The position numbers were made by a program, and so were the translations under genes. A DNA stretch of 64,000 nt from JAVBWO01 sp036677375 (GTDB lineage Bacteria > Bacillota > Dehalobacteriia > UBA4068 > UBA4997). The notes beneath the pieces are model-generated. The model searched no databases and was not told the origin of the DNA. It was given only the letters and a program-made list of their open reading frames with translations. Shown piece after piece: positions 6,465 through 16,718 of this stretch. Every line of letters begins with the position of its first letter. Position 1 is the stretch's first letter. Location of the stretch: contig JAVBWO010000012.1 in NCBI GenBank assembly GCA_036677375.1, positions 1 to 64,000 on the forward strand, read 5' to 3'.

Positions 6465-9400
6465 TCAATTTGGCAAGAAAACCTTAACATCCTGTCTGTC
6501 CGGTAAGAAATAGACGTGGCATTCCTTGACCGGTTTTTGCCAAATGGCTTCTAAGGCCCTACGGTAACAAGTCAACTGCCATCCGTACCGTTTCTGGACT
6601 TCCGCTGTCAGTTCCTGTTTTGTGCCGCCATGGCTACGGCTTAACTTATAATCCACCAAAACCCAGCCATCCTCTTGCCAAAACACCAGATCAATGGTAC
6701 CTTGCACCAAAATATCTTCTTCCCTCAGCGTGGAATTGACGATTACAGCCGGCTGCAATAATGTAAAAGCAAGTTCCCGGTACAGCTCCGGCGAAGCTTT
6801 TGCGCGTTGCCCCAAGGGGCCGCATATAAAATCGGTGAGCATGGCAAGATCAATTTCCGCCGCTAATGCAGCGGAGCAACTCCCCTCGTCCACCAAAGCC
6901 TTGAGCTGGCTTTGTAATGCCACCAAAGGGTTTTGCTGCCGAAAATCAATCAATTCCAGTAATTTATGGACAACAATACCCCGTTCCATAACGCGGCTTT
7001 GGCGGTAAGAAGTTTCTGCCGTCGTTGACACTGCGGCTGGTAAAGCTTCCGGTTCTGTTTCGGTTTTTTGCAAGCCGGTGGCCGTCCATTTAACCGCTGT
7101 TTTGGCGGCTTCAAGCCAAGGATAGTGCCACTCCAACGCCTCCGTCAGAGAATTTTGGGGGGGTTCGGCATACAAGGGCAAACCCTGCGCCACCTGATTC
7201 AACCATTGCGGCGTCAAAGCCTCCCGGCACGGCTCTAAAGGACGCGGCATGCCCAAAGTCACAGCAAAGCTGCCTTCTTGAGGCAAAATGACATAAGATT
7301 CATCATCGCCGCCGGGCAAAAGCTGTCGCAAAGCCCCGCAATGGGGGTGCCGCAGCAAGGCCCGGATGGTCCAGGTCAGATAATTGGCGCCTTTGCTCAA
7401 AAGATAACCTGGCAGAACCCGGTTTGAGAAAGCTAGGGTACCGGCGCATTTTTTCATGGTCGCGGGCAGGTTCTTAACGGAGCCTACCAAAATCAGCTTT
7501 TCTTTCGCCCGGGTCATAGCTACATAGAAGAGGCGCATTTCCTCGGCGATGAGCTCCCAATAGATCTTTTCCGACAGGGCGAGATGCAGCAGACTTTCCG
7601 ATTTGATCCTGCTTTCCAGGTTGATCCACCGCAGGCCCAGACCGAATTCCCGGTGCAGAAGAATATCCTCCCGGCAGTCGGTGATATTGAAATTTTTACT
7701 TAATCCCGCCAAAAATACCACAGGGAATTCCAGGCCTTTGCTTTGGTGGATGCTGATGATGCGCACCACATTCTCGTTTTCCCCCAAAGTCTTGGCGTTT
7801 TCGCCGCCCTGGCCGCTGGCGATATGGCGCTGGATAAATTTCAGGAAACCGAACAGACCGCGGTAAGAGGTTTTCTCGTATTCCTTGGCCTGTTCCAAAA
7901 GGAAGAGCAGGTTGGCCTGGCGCTGACCGCCCTCCGGCAGCGCTCCCGCCAACTGGAAGAAACCGGTTTCCTGATAAAGCTGACCCAATAAAAGGGAAAT
8001 GCGGTTGCTTTGACCGGGCTCCTGCCATTTCGTCAGGTTGGCGCAAAAAGAGACAGCTTTGAGGTCATCTGAAGCCAGCAAGGCTTCATAAAGGTCGCCG
8101 GGCGCTTCAAGACGCAGCGCGGCCAGATCTTCCATACTGAAACCGCCGATGGGCGAATGCAGCACCGTGGCCAGATGAATATCCTGCCGGGGATTGTCAA
8201 TGACCTGCAACAGAGAAAGCATGACACTGACTTCCGCCGCTTCGTAGAAGGTATTGCCGCCGGAACCGTGGCAGGGAATGCCCATTTTGGTCAGTTCCTC
8301 CTGGAACAGCGGCGCCACATTCTTGATATTGCGCAGCAGGATCACCATATCCCGGTATTGATAGCCTTCATTATAAAGGGCTAAAATCTTTTCCCCGATG
8401 AAACGGGCTTCTTTGGCGCTTGCGGCCAGGTCCTCTCTTTCCCCTTCCTCTGCGCCGGCGTCACTGCCATTTCCGTTTCCCTCGTTTTTCCCGTTTTCAT
8501 TCCCTGCTTCAGCGGTTTCTTCGGAAGAATCTTCCTGGGGCAAGCTGTCCGGCAGGATGTATAATGCAATAGCTTGGGGCTCCGTTTCTTCCCGCCCCGG
8601 CAAAAGCCTGGCGGCGTCATCGTAGGCAATTTCCGCCCCTTCGGCGCTCATGATCTGGCTGAAAATAAAGTTGATGCCATGCAGCAGCGAGGGGCGGCTG
8701 CGGAAATTCTTCTGCAAATCGATGCGGATCCCCCCCTCCTTCCGTCCGTATGCTAGAAATTTCTGCTGAAACAGGCCGGGATCGGCCAGACGGAAACGGT
8801 AAATGCTCTGCTTGATATCCCCCACCATGAAAAAGCTATTTACCGCAGCCACTTCCTGAATGATCTCTTCCTGTACTTGGTTGATGTCCTGGTATTCATC
8901 GACTAATACGGCTTGGTACTGCTCCTGTAGCGCCGATTTGACCTGGCCGTCCTCCTGCCGGAGCAGTTTCAGGCAGAAATGCTCCATGTCCTGAAAGTCC
9001 AAAAGCCGCTTGACCTTTTTCATTTCCGAAAGTCTGGCCTGGTAATCCAGGGTCATTTGCACCAGTGCCCGGGCAACAGGCGCCATAGCGGCGATCTTGG
9101 CCAATTCCGCTTCCAGAGGCAAAGCAAAATAAGTTTCCTTGATGGTTTTCAGAGCTTTTTTGGCATCATCCCGGAAGGATTTCACCATTTCTTTGATTTG
9201 CTCATCCACGATATCACTTTTTTTGATGGCGGGCAGCCGGGGCGAAAAAGCAAAATCCGCCATAAGGCGGCTCAGCTCCTGCCAGTTTGCCGCCTGTTTG
9301 AGACACAGAACGCCGTTTAATTCCGTCTGGATGCATTCCGCATAAAGCTCCGGGCCGCCCGGCTTGCGGCAGCAATCCAGCGCCGCCTCCAGGGCAATCA

Positions 9401-10100
9401 CACCGTTATTGAGTTCCCGGCGGATCTCTTCTAAGAGCATGGCAAGCCAGGCAGGTGCCAGCGCTTCCCCGCTGTCATCGCTTATTTTTGCCGCCTCTTC
9501 ATAAGGCTCGGCAAGGCTTTGCAGCCAATTTTCCGGATCGGGCAAGCTGCGGCTAAAATCGTCAAAACGCTTGATCTCATCCCGCAAGCGGTCATCCCAG
9601 GGACCGTTGCCGAAAGCGTCCAAAAGCAGGCGGAGCTCATTGTCTTCCGCATCATAACGTTCCTGAAACGCCGCCTCCATGGCATCCTCCTTCAGCATGG
9701 CAATCTCCATGGGATTGGCCACGCGCACCCTGGGGTCGATATCCAGACGGTAGAAAAACTGCCGCACCAGATCCAGGCAAAAGGCATGCAAGGTGGAGAT
9801 GGAAGCCCGGGGCAGCAAGGCCAGCTGCTTTTTCAACCAGGCCGGATCTTTGGCGGCGGCAAGCTTTTGTTCCAGAGCCTCCGCGATGCGCTGCCGCATT
9901 TCCGCGGCGGCGGCGTTGGTGAAGGTAACCACCAAAAGGCGGTCGATCTCTAAAGGGTTTTCTTCGTCCGTGAGATAGGAAATGACACGCTCCACCAAAA
10001 CGGCGGTTTTGCCGGAGCCGGCTCCCGCCGCCACCAGCAAATTGCCCTCTTTATAATGAATGGCCTTTTCTTGGGCTTTTGTCCAATTGCGTTCCGTCAT
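6465..10100 (-). CDS. addA: ATP-dependent helicase/nuclease subunit A (AddA)
   Basis: A 1211-residue UvrD-like helicase with a C-terminal RecB-type nuclease, partner of AddB in processing double-strand breaks for RecA loading. Walker A is AAGAGSGKTAVL near residue 27; the DEAD-box equivalent is VDEYQDINQ; the later motif FYVAMTRAKEKL is present; the nuclease has GTIDLVFW and VLVDYKLSR (D and D-x-K). I start at ATG 10100 with GGGGAGG upstream, 17 nt behind the addB stop. An unusual acidic, Asn/Gly-rich insertion lies between helicase motifs (NENGKNEGNGNGSDAG). No following gene is coupled to it. Confidence 0.95.
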   Translation of the reverse strand: MTERNWTKAQEKAIHYKEGNLLVAAGAGSGKTAVLVERVISYLTDEENPLEIDRLLVVTFTNAAAAEMRQRIAEALEQKLAAAKDPAWLKKQLALLPRASISTLHAFCLDLVRQFFYRLDIDPRVRVANPMEIAMLKEDAMEAAFQERYDAEDNELRLLLDAFGNGPWDDRLRDEIKRFDDFSRSLPDPENWLQSLAEPYEEAAKISDDSGEALAPAWLAMLLEEIRRELNNGVIALEAALDCCRKPGGPELYAECIQTELNGVLCLKQAANWQELSRLMADFAFSPRLPAIKKSDIVDEQIKEMVKSFRDDAKKALKTIKETYFALPLEAELAKIAAMAPVARALVQMTLDYQARLSEMKKVKRLLDFQDMEHFCLKLLRQEDGQVKSALQEQYQAVLVDEYQDINQVQEEIIQEVAAVNSFFMVGDIKQSIYRFRLADPGLFQQKFLAYGRKEGGIRIDLQKNFRSRPSLLHGINFIFSQIMSAEGAEIAYDDAARLLPGREETEPQAIALYILPDSLPQEDSSEETAEAGNENGKNEGNGNGSDAGAEEGEREDLAASAKEARFIGEKILALYNEGYQYRDMVILLRNIKNVAPLFQEELTKMGIPCHGSGGNTFYEAAEVSVMLSLLQVIDNPRQDIHLATVLHSPIGGFSMEDLAALRLEAPGDLYEALLASDDLKAVSFCANLTKWQEPGQSNRISLLLGQLYQETGFFQLAGALPEGGQRQANLLFLLEQAKEYEKTSYRGLFGFLKFIQRHIASGQGGENAKTLGENENVVRIISIHQSKGLEFPVVFLAGLSKNFNITDCREDILLHREFGLGLRWINLESRIKSESLLHLALSEKIYWELIAEEMRLFYVAMTRAKEKLILVGSVKNLPATMKKCAGTLAFSNRVLPGYLLSKGANYLTWTIRALLRHPHCGALRQLLPGGDDESYVILPQEGSFAVTLGMPRPLEPCREALTPQWLNQVAQGLPLYAEPPQNSLTEALEWHYPWLEAAKTAVKWTATGLQKTETEPEALPAAVSTTAETSYRQSRVMERGIVVHKLLELIDFRQQNPLVALQSQLKALVDEGSCSAALAAEIDLAMLTDFICGPLGQRAKASPELYRELAFTLLQPAVIVNSTLREEDILVQGTIDLVFWQEDGWVLVDYKLSRSHGGTKQELTAEVQKRYGWQLTCYRRALEAIWQKPVKECHVYFLPDRQDVKVFLPN

Positions 10101-10116
10101 GGGGCATCCTCCCCTT

Positions 10117-13100
10117 TTATTCTGTTTTAATCCGATCCATGGCGCATAAGCCGCTATAATCACAGTAATCGCAGGCGGAGCCGTTTTTGCCCTGCCAGGG
10201 AGCGGCCAGAACCTCGCCTGAATCAATACGGCAAACCGTTTCCCCGATGGTTTCCGCCACCTGCTTTTCCAAATAAACCAGGGCCTCCGGGACAATGCCC
10301 TTGCTGCTGCCGAAGCTGCCGTCGGCTTTCAAGGTGACCGGGATGGTCTTGGCTTTGCCTTTCAGTTCATGCTCGGAAAGCCGGGCGGCCTCGGCGTCCA
10401 GCACCGCCAGGCCTTTGAGCTTTAATTCTCCCGGCCCGGTATAGGCGCTGCCTTCATTTTTTAATTTATCCTGTACCGTCATATAAAACATGCCGGCGGC
10501 ATGGGGACGTCCCGTTGTGAGTTTCGCGGCGTTGGCCATAGCAATCTTTAAATAAGCCGGCAGCTGTAAACTGATGCCCTGGGCGATCTCTTCCGGCAAC
10601 AGGTCTTTATTGCTGCTCTTGAAATCCACCACCCGCAGCCATATCTGGTCGTCCGCGCCATCTTTTCGGGCAATGTCGATGCGGTCGATGCGCCCTTCCA
10701 AAACGATCTCCTGCCCGTTGGGCAGCTTGAGCCGCCAGCCCGGCCAGGCTTCCTTGGGGCCGAAGCCTACTTCAAAGGCCACCGGACGGAAGGAGCCCAT
10801 TTTGGCCTGTTCTTTCATAGCCAATAGCGTGGCTTTGACAATGGCCACCGCCCGTTTCAGGCAATAAGTATAACGGGATGAGGAGTGCAAAAGTACCATG
10901 ATCTCTTCTTTAGCGATCTTCTCCAGCACCCGTTCCAAGATGGGTTCCAGTTGCGCTTCTTCCAGCAAAGCCCAATCCGTCAGTTCTTCATTGATCAGAT
11001 AGGAAGCTTCGGAAAGCAAAAGATGATATAGGGAGCCCATATCCAGCCGTTCCAGGGTATATTGCCGGGGTGGGCGCAGCTTCAAGCCATAGTGGGCGAA
11101 ATAGCGGCAGGGACAGCGGTTGAAGGCTTCCAGCCGGGAAATACTGCTTACCTTGGTCTTGCCATACAGGCGGGGCGTCAGCTCACTTGCGATAGGCTTA
11201 GTATCGGGCTGCCAGGCAATACCACGGCAAAGAAGCGCCAGAGATTGCCGCCACTGCGCTTGGCGGGAAAACCAGTCATAGGCCTGCCACCAACCGGGAG
11301 CGATCTCCGCCCCCTCTTTGGCCAAGCGTAATTGCCGCGCCAGCTGATTTATGGTATCGCGCCTGCCTCCGATGTATTCTTCACTGTCTGCCGGCCCCGG
11401 CTGCCGCGGCACCAAAGTTGTTTTCAAATCCGGGAAAAGCCGTCTCAGACGGCGCAGGACAGGCGAGGGCGACAGGGGTTCTCCCTGTTCGCCGCTTAGG
11501 GCATAGCTGATAGAAAGCTTCTCCGAAGCACGGCTCAAAGCGATATAAACCAGATATTCCTCCGCCAGCTGCCGCTCCCTACCCCCTGGGGCCAGTTCCC
11601 AGCCGGCTTCCTTTAAAGCGTTCCTTTCGCTGCTGGTAAAGAAGCCGTCGTCGGCAACCGCCGCCGGAAAGATCCGTTCATTGGCGCCCAAAACAAAACA
11701 TACCTTGACGGAAGGGGTACGGCTGCGTTGCAGATCGGCCACAAATACTTCATCCAAAGAAGGCGGAATGAGCCGGGCGGTCAGGGCAGCAAACCCGCTG
11801 TCCAATATCTCCGCCAAAGCGTTAAGCGTCATCTTTTCCTGACCCAGGAAGGACACCGCTTGGCAGAAAAGATTTTCGATATCCTCCATGACCTGAGCGT
11901 GCTCCGCCGCAGCCTCAAGTTGCCCTTCCGCCCTAAACTGTAAGATCCAGCCGTTGATTTTCTCCGACGCTTTGATGTCCAACAGCAATTGCCGCAAGGC
12001 GACGACGACCTGTAAGACGTTTTCGGCTGAGGCGGTTTGACGGCAGAATTCCTGTAATGCTCTGCTGCCTTTGTAACGGATCTCATTGATATACGCTAAA
12101 TAGGCCGCTTTCTCCGTCGGTTCCCTTTGGCCGGAGACCAACTGCCAGTCTTCTTTTTTCTGCCAATCCCTGTCGCGGATGCCATATGCCAGGCAGTAAT
12201 TTCCCAATTGGTTGATCTCGTCTCCCGTAAGCGGCGGCAGGCCGCTTTTCAAATAGCGAAAAACCGGCTCGTGCCGCCAGCCTTCCGATGCCACTTCTAA
12301 GGCCGAGCGTAAAAATTCCACCAAAGGATGGAACAGCAACTGCCGTGGACTGTCCAAAAAGACAGGGATGCCCATCTCGGCAAAGACCTGGCCGATCAAA
12401 TCGTCATAGTCCTCCATATGCCGCAGGATGATGCCCATATCCCGAAAACGGTAGCCTTGGATGCGGCAAAGCTCCAGGATACGCCGGCCCGTCCAAGCCA
12501 CCTCCCCTCTTTTGGTAGCCGCTTGGGCCACAAGGATATTTCCGGTAGCGCCTGCTTCCGGCATCACCCATTCTCCGGCGAAATGCTGTTCCACGGCGGC
12601 CAGCTCCTCGTTGTCAAAGCGTCCGCCAGGTTGTAAAGCAATGGTTTGTCCCAGGGGAACGCCCTTTTCTTTTGCCAGCGACAAAAGCTTTTGCCTGGTC
12701 TGCCATAAATCGAAGAAAATATCCTCTTCGCTTAAGACAGCTTCCGTTTTCTCGGGCGGCAGGCATAAAGCCACATGGATATTCTTTACCTGGCTCATCA
12801 GAGCGCCTAATACGCTCAACTGAATCGGTGTAAAGGTGGCGAAGCCGTCCACCCAAACCTCCGCGCCACAAAGCGGCTCCTGCTTCGGGATGATTGCCGC
12901 CAATTCTCTTAAGCCCCGCTCGGAATCGCTGTATTCCTCACTGACGCCCTGGTAATATTCATTGTAGATGATGGAAAGATCCCGGAGCTTTCTGGCGATG
13001 ATACTTTCCGGCGCCGCGCTGTTGAAATGCGCCGCCGCCATGGCCAAAGCCGGCGGGTCAATATTGTAGCGTTCCAATTCTTCCATGGCGGCAAGCACCA

Positions 13101-13455
13101 TGGCAATAAAGCCCTCGTGCCAGGAAGCGGCGTTGAAAAGGCGCAGTTCCTGACGGTGGCTCTCAATACATTTGGCAGCCAGCATGGTTTTTCCGGTACT
13201 GTCCAGCCAAGTCTTTTTGCCTTTGCCGCCATAGCGGCGGGCCAGACGCTGGAAGCTCAAAACCTCTCCCCGTATGCTGCCCTGCACTTTTTGTCGATCC
13301 AGCAGAGCCATTTCATTGATAAAGGTGGCTTGTTCCGGTACCAAGAGGATCAGTGGCTTGCCTTGGGGATTTTTTTGCAGTTCCTCCCTTATGGCGTTAA
13401 GACAGGAAACGCTTTTGCCGCTGCCGGCCCGGCCTAAGATGAAATGTAAAGCCAT
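10117..13455 (-). CDS. addB: ATP-dependent helicase/deoxyribonuclease subunit B (AddB)
   Basis: A 1112-residue partner of AddA. The N-terminus has Walker A GRAGSGKS (about residues 8-15). The C-terminal nuclease has GRIDRID and LRVVDFKSS, and an iron-sulfur set: an upstream Cys pair in FNRCPCRYF and the C-terminal CDYCDYSGLC. I use ATG 13455 with AAGAGGGGG upstream; the longer frame to 13608 adds a basic, low-complexity leader without family support. The gene precedes addA by 16 nt, the usual addB-addA order. Confidence 0.95.
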   Translation of the reverse strand: MALHFILGRAGSGKSVSCLNAIREELQKNPQGKPLILLVPEQATFINEMALLDRQKVQGSIRGEVLSFQRLARRYGGKGKKTWLDSTGKTMLAAKCIESHRQELRLFNAASWHEGFIAMVLAAMEELERYNIDPPALAMAAAHFNSAAPESIIARKLRDLSIIYNEYYQGVSEEYSDSERGLRELAAIIPKQEPLCGAEVWVDGFATFTPIQLSVLGALMSQVKNIHVALCLPPEKTEAVLSEEDIFFDLWQTRQKLLSLAKEKGVPLGQTIALQPGGRFDNEELAAVEQHFAGEWVMPEAGATGNILVAQAATKRGEVAWTGRRILELCRIQGYRFRDMGIILRHMEDYDDLIGQVFAEMGIPVFLDSPRQLLFHPLVEFLRSALEVASEGWRHEPVFRYLKSGLPPLTGDEINQLGNYCLAYGIRDRDWQKKEDWQLVSGQREPTEKAAYLAYINEIRYKGSRALQEFCRQTASAENVLQVVVALRQLLLDIKASEKINGWILQFRAEGQLEAAAEHAQVMEDIENLFCQAVSFLGQEKMTLNALAEILDSGFAALTARLIPPSLDEVFVADLQRSRTPSVKVCFVLGANERIFPAAVADDGFFTSSERNALKEAGWELAPGGRERQLAEEYLVYIALSRASEKLSISYALSGEQGEPLSPSPVLRRLRRLFPDLKTTLVPRQPGPADSEEYIGGRRDTINQLARQLRLAKEGAEIAPGWWQAYDWFSRQAQWRQSLALLCRGIAWQPDTKPIASELTPRLYGKTKVSSISRLEAFNRCPCRYFAHYGLKLRPPRQYTLERLDMGSLYHLLLSEASYLINEELTDWALLEEAQLEPILERVLEKIAKEEIMVLLHSSSRYTYCLKRAVAIVKATLLAMKEQAKMGSFRPVAFEVGFGPKEAWPGWRLKLPNGQEIVLEGRIDRIDIARKDGADDQIWLRVVDFKSSNKDLLPEEIAQGISLQLPAYLKIAMANAAKLTTGRPHAAGMFYMTVQDKLKNEGSAYTGPGELKLKGLAVLDAEAARLSEHELKGKAKTIPVTLKADGSFGSSKGIVPEALVYLEKQVAETIGETVCRIDSGEVLAAPWQGKNGSACDYCDYSGLCAMDRIKTE

Positions 13456-13678
13456 GGAACCCCCTCTTCCCTTGAATTTTCTTTCCAGTTTTCCTGTACA
13501 TCTTCCTGTGAATTTTTCACTAAATTTTCCTGATTTTTTGCGGCAGCCGGAAAACCGGCCATGCCATGCTTGACCTGTTAGGAAAACCGAACAAAGACGA
13601 TTCTCCACAGTGTTCGCCGCATCCCGGCATCCTTCTTTTTCTTTACATATTCGACTGAAACAGGCGATACCCTGCCAT

Positions 13679-13705
13679 AAAAAAAGACGCTTTTGAAAGC
13701 GTCTT
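13679..13705 (-). terminator. Intrinsic terminator behind the PHP phosphoesterase
   Basis: Stem GACGCTTT/AAAGCGTC with a 2-nt loop, followed on the minus strand by TTTTTTTA. It starts 8 nt behind the stop codon at 13713. Confidence 0.9.
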
Positions 13706-13712
13706 GACCGAT

Positions 13713-14519
13713 TTATAAAGGCATGCGGTATTCCTGCCCTTGCAGGAAATAGCTGATATAATCGAAGCCGCCGGCCTTCACGATATCCCGTACCAAAGAG
13801 AAATTGTAAGCCAGGTTCTTGACGGAATGAGCGTCGGAACCTATCGTAAGGATCTCGCCGCCCAGCTTCTTATAGAGCCTCAGCACATCAATATCGGGAT
13901 GGGTACAGTCCAGGCCGTAGCGGTAGCTTCCGGTATTCACCTCGATGCCCTGGCCTTTATCGATCAGGATCTTTAAGACGGTTTCCGTCAGCTCTCCGTA
14001 AAGGGTCATCGGAAAGGAGCGGTCAGCATAGCGGTTGTCCCGGCGCACACAGTCCATATGACCTAAAACATGGATATAATCCTGCCGCTTCACTTCTTCC
14101 AGCAAAAGCTCCAAGTATTTAAGGTAAGCGGTTTCCTTGGTTAATCCGTAGCAGAAATCGCCGGAATAAAGCTCCTTGTGATCGGCCACATGGATGGAGC
14201 CGATCAGAAAATCAAATTTGATTTTCTGTTGTGCTTCTTTGAGATATCGCCTGGTAGGCGCATCGGATTCCGGTTGCAGGCCGATCTCCAGGCCGCCCGC
14301 CACGGACAGGGTCTTGCCCCATTTCTGCTTCATGGCTGCCAGGTCTTTGCCGAAAACGACCGGATCAATGATATTATCTTCCCGGTTGACGTTGGCAAAA
14401 TCAATATGATCGGTAAAGCAGATACCTTGCAAATTGCGTTGTGCCGCCTTTTGGCAAAATTCATCCATGGTGGTGACGGAATCAAAAGAATGGTTGCTGT
14501 GAATATGGTAGTCGTACAT
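13713..14519 (-). CDS. PHP-domain histidinol-phosphatase-like phosphoesterase (HisJ family)
   Basis: About 268 residues. It starts MYDYHIHSNHSFDS, giving the PHP metal motif HxH; FTDHIDF, LIGSIHV, VLGHMDCVRR and ITIGSDAH supply further ligands typical of HisJ-type phosphatases. Start: two adjacent ATGs (14522 and 14519) behind CAGGAG; the second has the better spacing. The longer frame to 14645 looks unnatural. No histidine genes are nearby, so the substrate could be another phosphate ester; the family call is good, the specific reaction less so. It has its own terminator. Confidence 0.85.
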   Translation of the reverse strand: MYDYHIHSNHSFDSVTTMDEFCQKAAQRNLQGICFTDHIDFANVNREDNIIDPVVFGKDLAAMKQKWGKTLSVAGGLEIGLQPESDAPTRRYLKEAQQKIKFDFLIGSIHVADHKELYSGDFCYGLTKETAYLKYLELLLEEVKRQDYIHVLGHMDCVRRDNRYADRSFPMTLYGELTETVLKILIDKGQGIEVNTGSYRYGLDCTHPDIDVLRLYKKLGGEILTIGSDAHSVKNLAYNFSLVRDIVKAGGFDYISYFLQGQEYRMPL

Positions 14520-14674
14520 CATTGTCTCCTGTAAAAGTTTTTCCGTAAGAAATCGTTTTTTATGCCCCTGCCTTTTATAAATCTTTCCCCGTATTTTGCC
14601 ATGCCGGGAAAATGCGGCGAAAGCAAACCTGAAACAGTTGAGCATCCAAAAACATCTCGATGATCTTGATAAGA

Positions 14675-16468
14675 TTAGCAGAGATAGCCTTCTTTTTGCA
14701 GCTTTTGACTCAAAGCGGCAGGCAGAAAAGCTTCCAAGAGGATGCCGTCCTCTTCGTAGCTTTCCGATAAAAGCTGCCCCTCCTGATGAATGACGTCCAG
14801 AAGTCCCATCCTGGTATAAGGGATTTTGCAGCGCAGCTGTTGATGCCCGTTGGGCAGTGTTTCGCCGATCTTTAAAAGCAGAGCGTCCATGCCCAGATTT
14901 TTCTTGGCCGATATGGCAATACTGTTTTCGAAATGCCCCAATAAGAGATTGATCTGCCCGTAGGTTTGGGCTTGGTCAATCTTATTGATTATATGGATGA
15001 CAGGCTTCTCCGCCGCCCCCAAATAACGCAGCACCTCCAGGACAGCTGCCGCTTGGGCTTCGGCATTCTCCGCGGTGCCGTCTATAACATGAAGGATCAA
15101 ATCCGCTTCCACCACCTCTTCCAGCGTAGCACGAAAAGCGGCAATCAAATGATGGGGCAGCTTGCGGATGAAACCAACGGTATCGGTCAAAAGCGCTGGC
15201 TGGCCGTTGGGTAACTCGATGCGGCGGGTGGTAGTATCCAAAGTGGCGAAAAGCTTGTCCTCCGCCAAAACGTCCGCCCCGGTCAAGGCATTGAGAAGGG
15301 TGCTTTTGCCGGCATTGGTATAGCCGACCAAAGCCGCCACCGGAATCTCTTTGACTTTTCTTTCCTGGCGGTGCAGCTTTCTGGTGCGGACGGTCTGTTC
15401 CAGTTTTCCTTCCAATTCGCCGATGCGGCGGCGGATACGCCGCCGGTCTACCTCAAGCTTGGTTTCTCCGGGGCCTCTGGTACCGATGCCGCCGCCAAGG
15501 CGGGAAAGCGCTTCGCCCTGCCCCGTCAGGCGGGGCAACATATAACGCAATTGCGCCAGTTCCACCTGGAGTTTTCCTTCGTTGCTCTTGGCGCGCCTGG
15601 CGAAAATATCCAAAATCAGCATGGTACGGTCAATAATGGCGCGTCCGGTGATCCGTTCCAGGTTGCGCATTTGCACCGCGCTCAGTTCATCGTCGAAAAC
15701 CAGACAGTCCGCCCCCGTCACCTGGGCGTAAAGATTCAGAGAGAAAGCTTTTCCCTTGCCGATATAAGTAGCAGGGCTGGGCGTTTCTTTTTTTTGTATG
15801 ACACTTTCTAAAACCAAAAGTCCTGCGGTATCGGCCAACTGCGCCAGCTCTGACAGACTTTCCTGCAAGGATTCCATGCTGCCCTGCTGCCATAAACCCA
15901 CCAAAAGAGCTTTGGGAGCAGCATTGTCCGTGGTTTCCTCACCCGAAAGCAAGCTGGTGTTTTTTTCGATTTCCGTGACAGCGGTGAGAAAATCGATCTG
16001 CTCCAGCTGTCCGATGTTTGGATAAAGTAAAGCCTCCGGCGGTGCTTCCTGTAAAACGCCCCAAGCCAAGCCGCAACTGCCGGGAGTTCCTTCCTCCGTC
16101 ACGCCCACGGCCACCATACAATCCAGGCGCAAGGTGGCAAGAGAAGTCAGATCAGGATCGCTTAAGCACCCTGAGCCTTTGGGATGCGTATGAATGCAGC
16201 GTACGCCGGAAAGACGCCGCAGACCCCGCCGTTTGCCCATATCCACCAATGGCACCGTTTCCTGGCTGCCGATCTCCACATGCAGGATGATTCCCCGGCG
16301 GTCTGCGTAAAGCAGGATCTCTCTTCCGGTTGCCGCGGTCAGTGCCGCTAAGACGTCGGCAATTTCTTTGCTGCATATCATGTGCTTGGGGATATTTTCT
16401 TCCTTCAAAGCTTCCAAAAGCATCAGATGATGCCGTGAGATCCCTGTGAGATTGCCGCTTACCGTCAA
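14675..16468 (-). CDS. hflX: GTPase HflX with N-terminal JAMM-like domain
   Basis: A 597-residue ribosome-associated GTPase starting at TTG 16468, 8 nt behind AGGAGG. Residues about 185-370 are the HflX glycine-rich nucleotide-binding domain (GGGIGTRGPGETKLEVDRRR) and coiled coil; the G domain follows with GYTNAGKST (G1), DTVGFIRKLP (G3) and NKID (G4). The first ~180 residues are an extension absent from short HflX proteins. It contains His93-Thr-His95-Pro, then six residues, Ser103, two residues, Asp106: exactly HxHPx6SxxD, the JAMM zinc-protease signature, with a candidate Glu50 about 43 residues upstream. I recall similar extensions in other clostridial HflX; activity is unproven. See the findings. 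Confidence 0.93.
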   Translation of the reverse strand: MTVSGNLTGISRHHLMLLEALKEENIPKHMICSKEIADVLAALTAATGREILLYADRRGIILHVEIGSQETVPLVDMGKRRGLRRLSGVRCIHTHPKGSGCLSDPDLTSLATLRLDCMVAVGVTEEGTPGSCGLAWGVLQEAPPEALLYPNIGQLEQIDFLTAVTEIEKNTSLLSGEETTDNAAPKALLVGLWQQGSMESLQESLSELAQLADTAGLLVLESVIQKKETPSPATYIGKGKAFSLNLYAQVTGADCLVFDDELSAVQMRNLERITGRAIIDRTMLILDIFARRAKSNEGKLQVELAQLRYMLPRLTGQGEALSRLGGGIGTRGPGETKLEVDRRRIRRRIGELEGKLEQTVRTRKLHRQERKVKEIPVAALVGYTNAGKSTLLNALTGADVLAEDKLFATLDTTTRRIELPNGQPALLTDTVGFIRKLPHHLIAAFRATLEEVVEADLILHVIDGTAENAEAQAAAVLEVLRYLGAAEKPVIHIINKIDQAQTYGQINLLLGHFENSIAISAKKNLGMDALLLKIGETLPNGHQQLRCKIPYTRMGLLDVIHQEGQLLSESYEEDGILLEAFLPAALSQKLQKEGYLC

Positions 16469-16718
16469 AAAAATACCTCCTAAAAATCCCGACTTATGTC
16501 CAGGATAACATTAAAAAAAAAGTGCAGTTAAAATCTACTTTATATATTGTGCACCGGCAGGGCCGCTTACGTTAAAATTTTTACACGATTCGCACCAGCA
16601 GACCGCTGATGTATTCTTTGTGGTTTTGGTTATGCGCTCTTAGCATTGCATAAATTTCGTTGCATAAGTTTATATAAATTGCAAAACAGGCGCCGCGCTA
16701 CCCCTTTTTGAAATGCTT

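Noticed and set aside
13456..13608. N-terminal extension of AddB
   Set aside because: Basic low-complexity leader without family support; the ribosome binding site and Walker A position favour the start at 13455.
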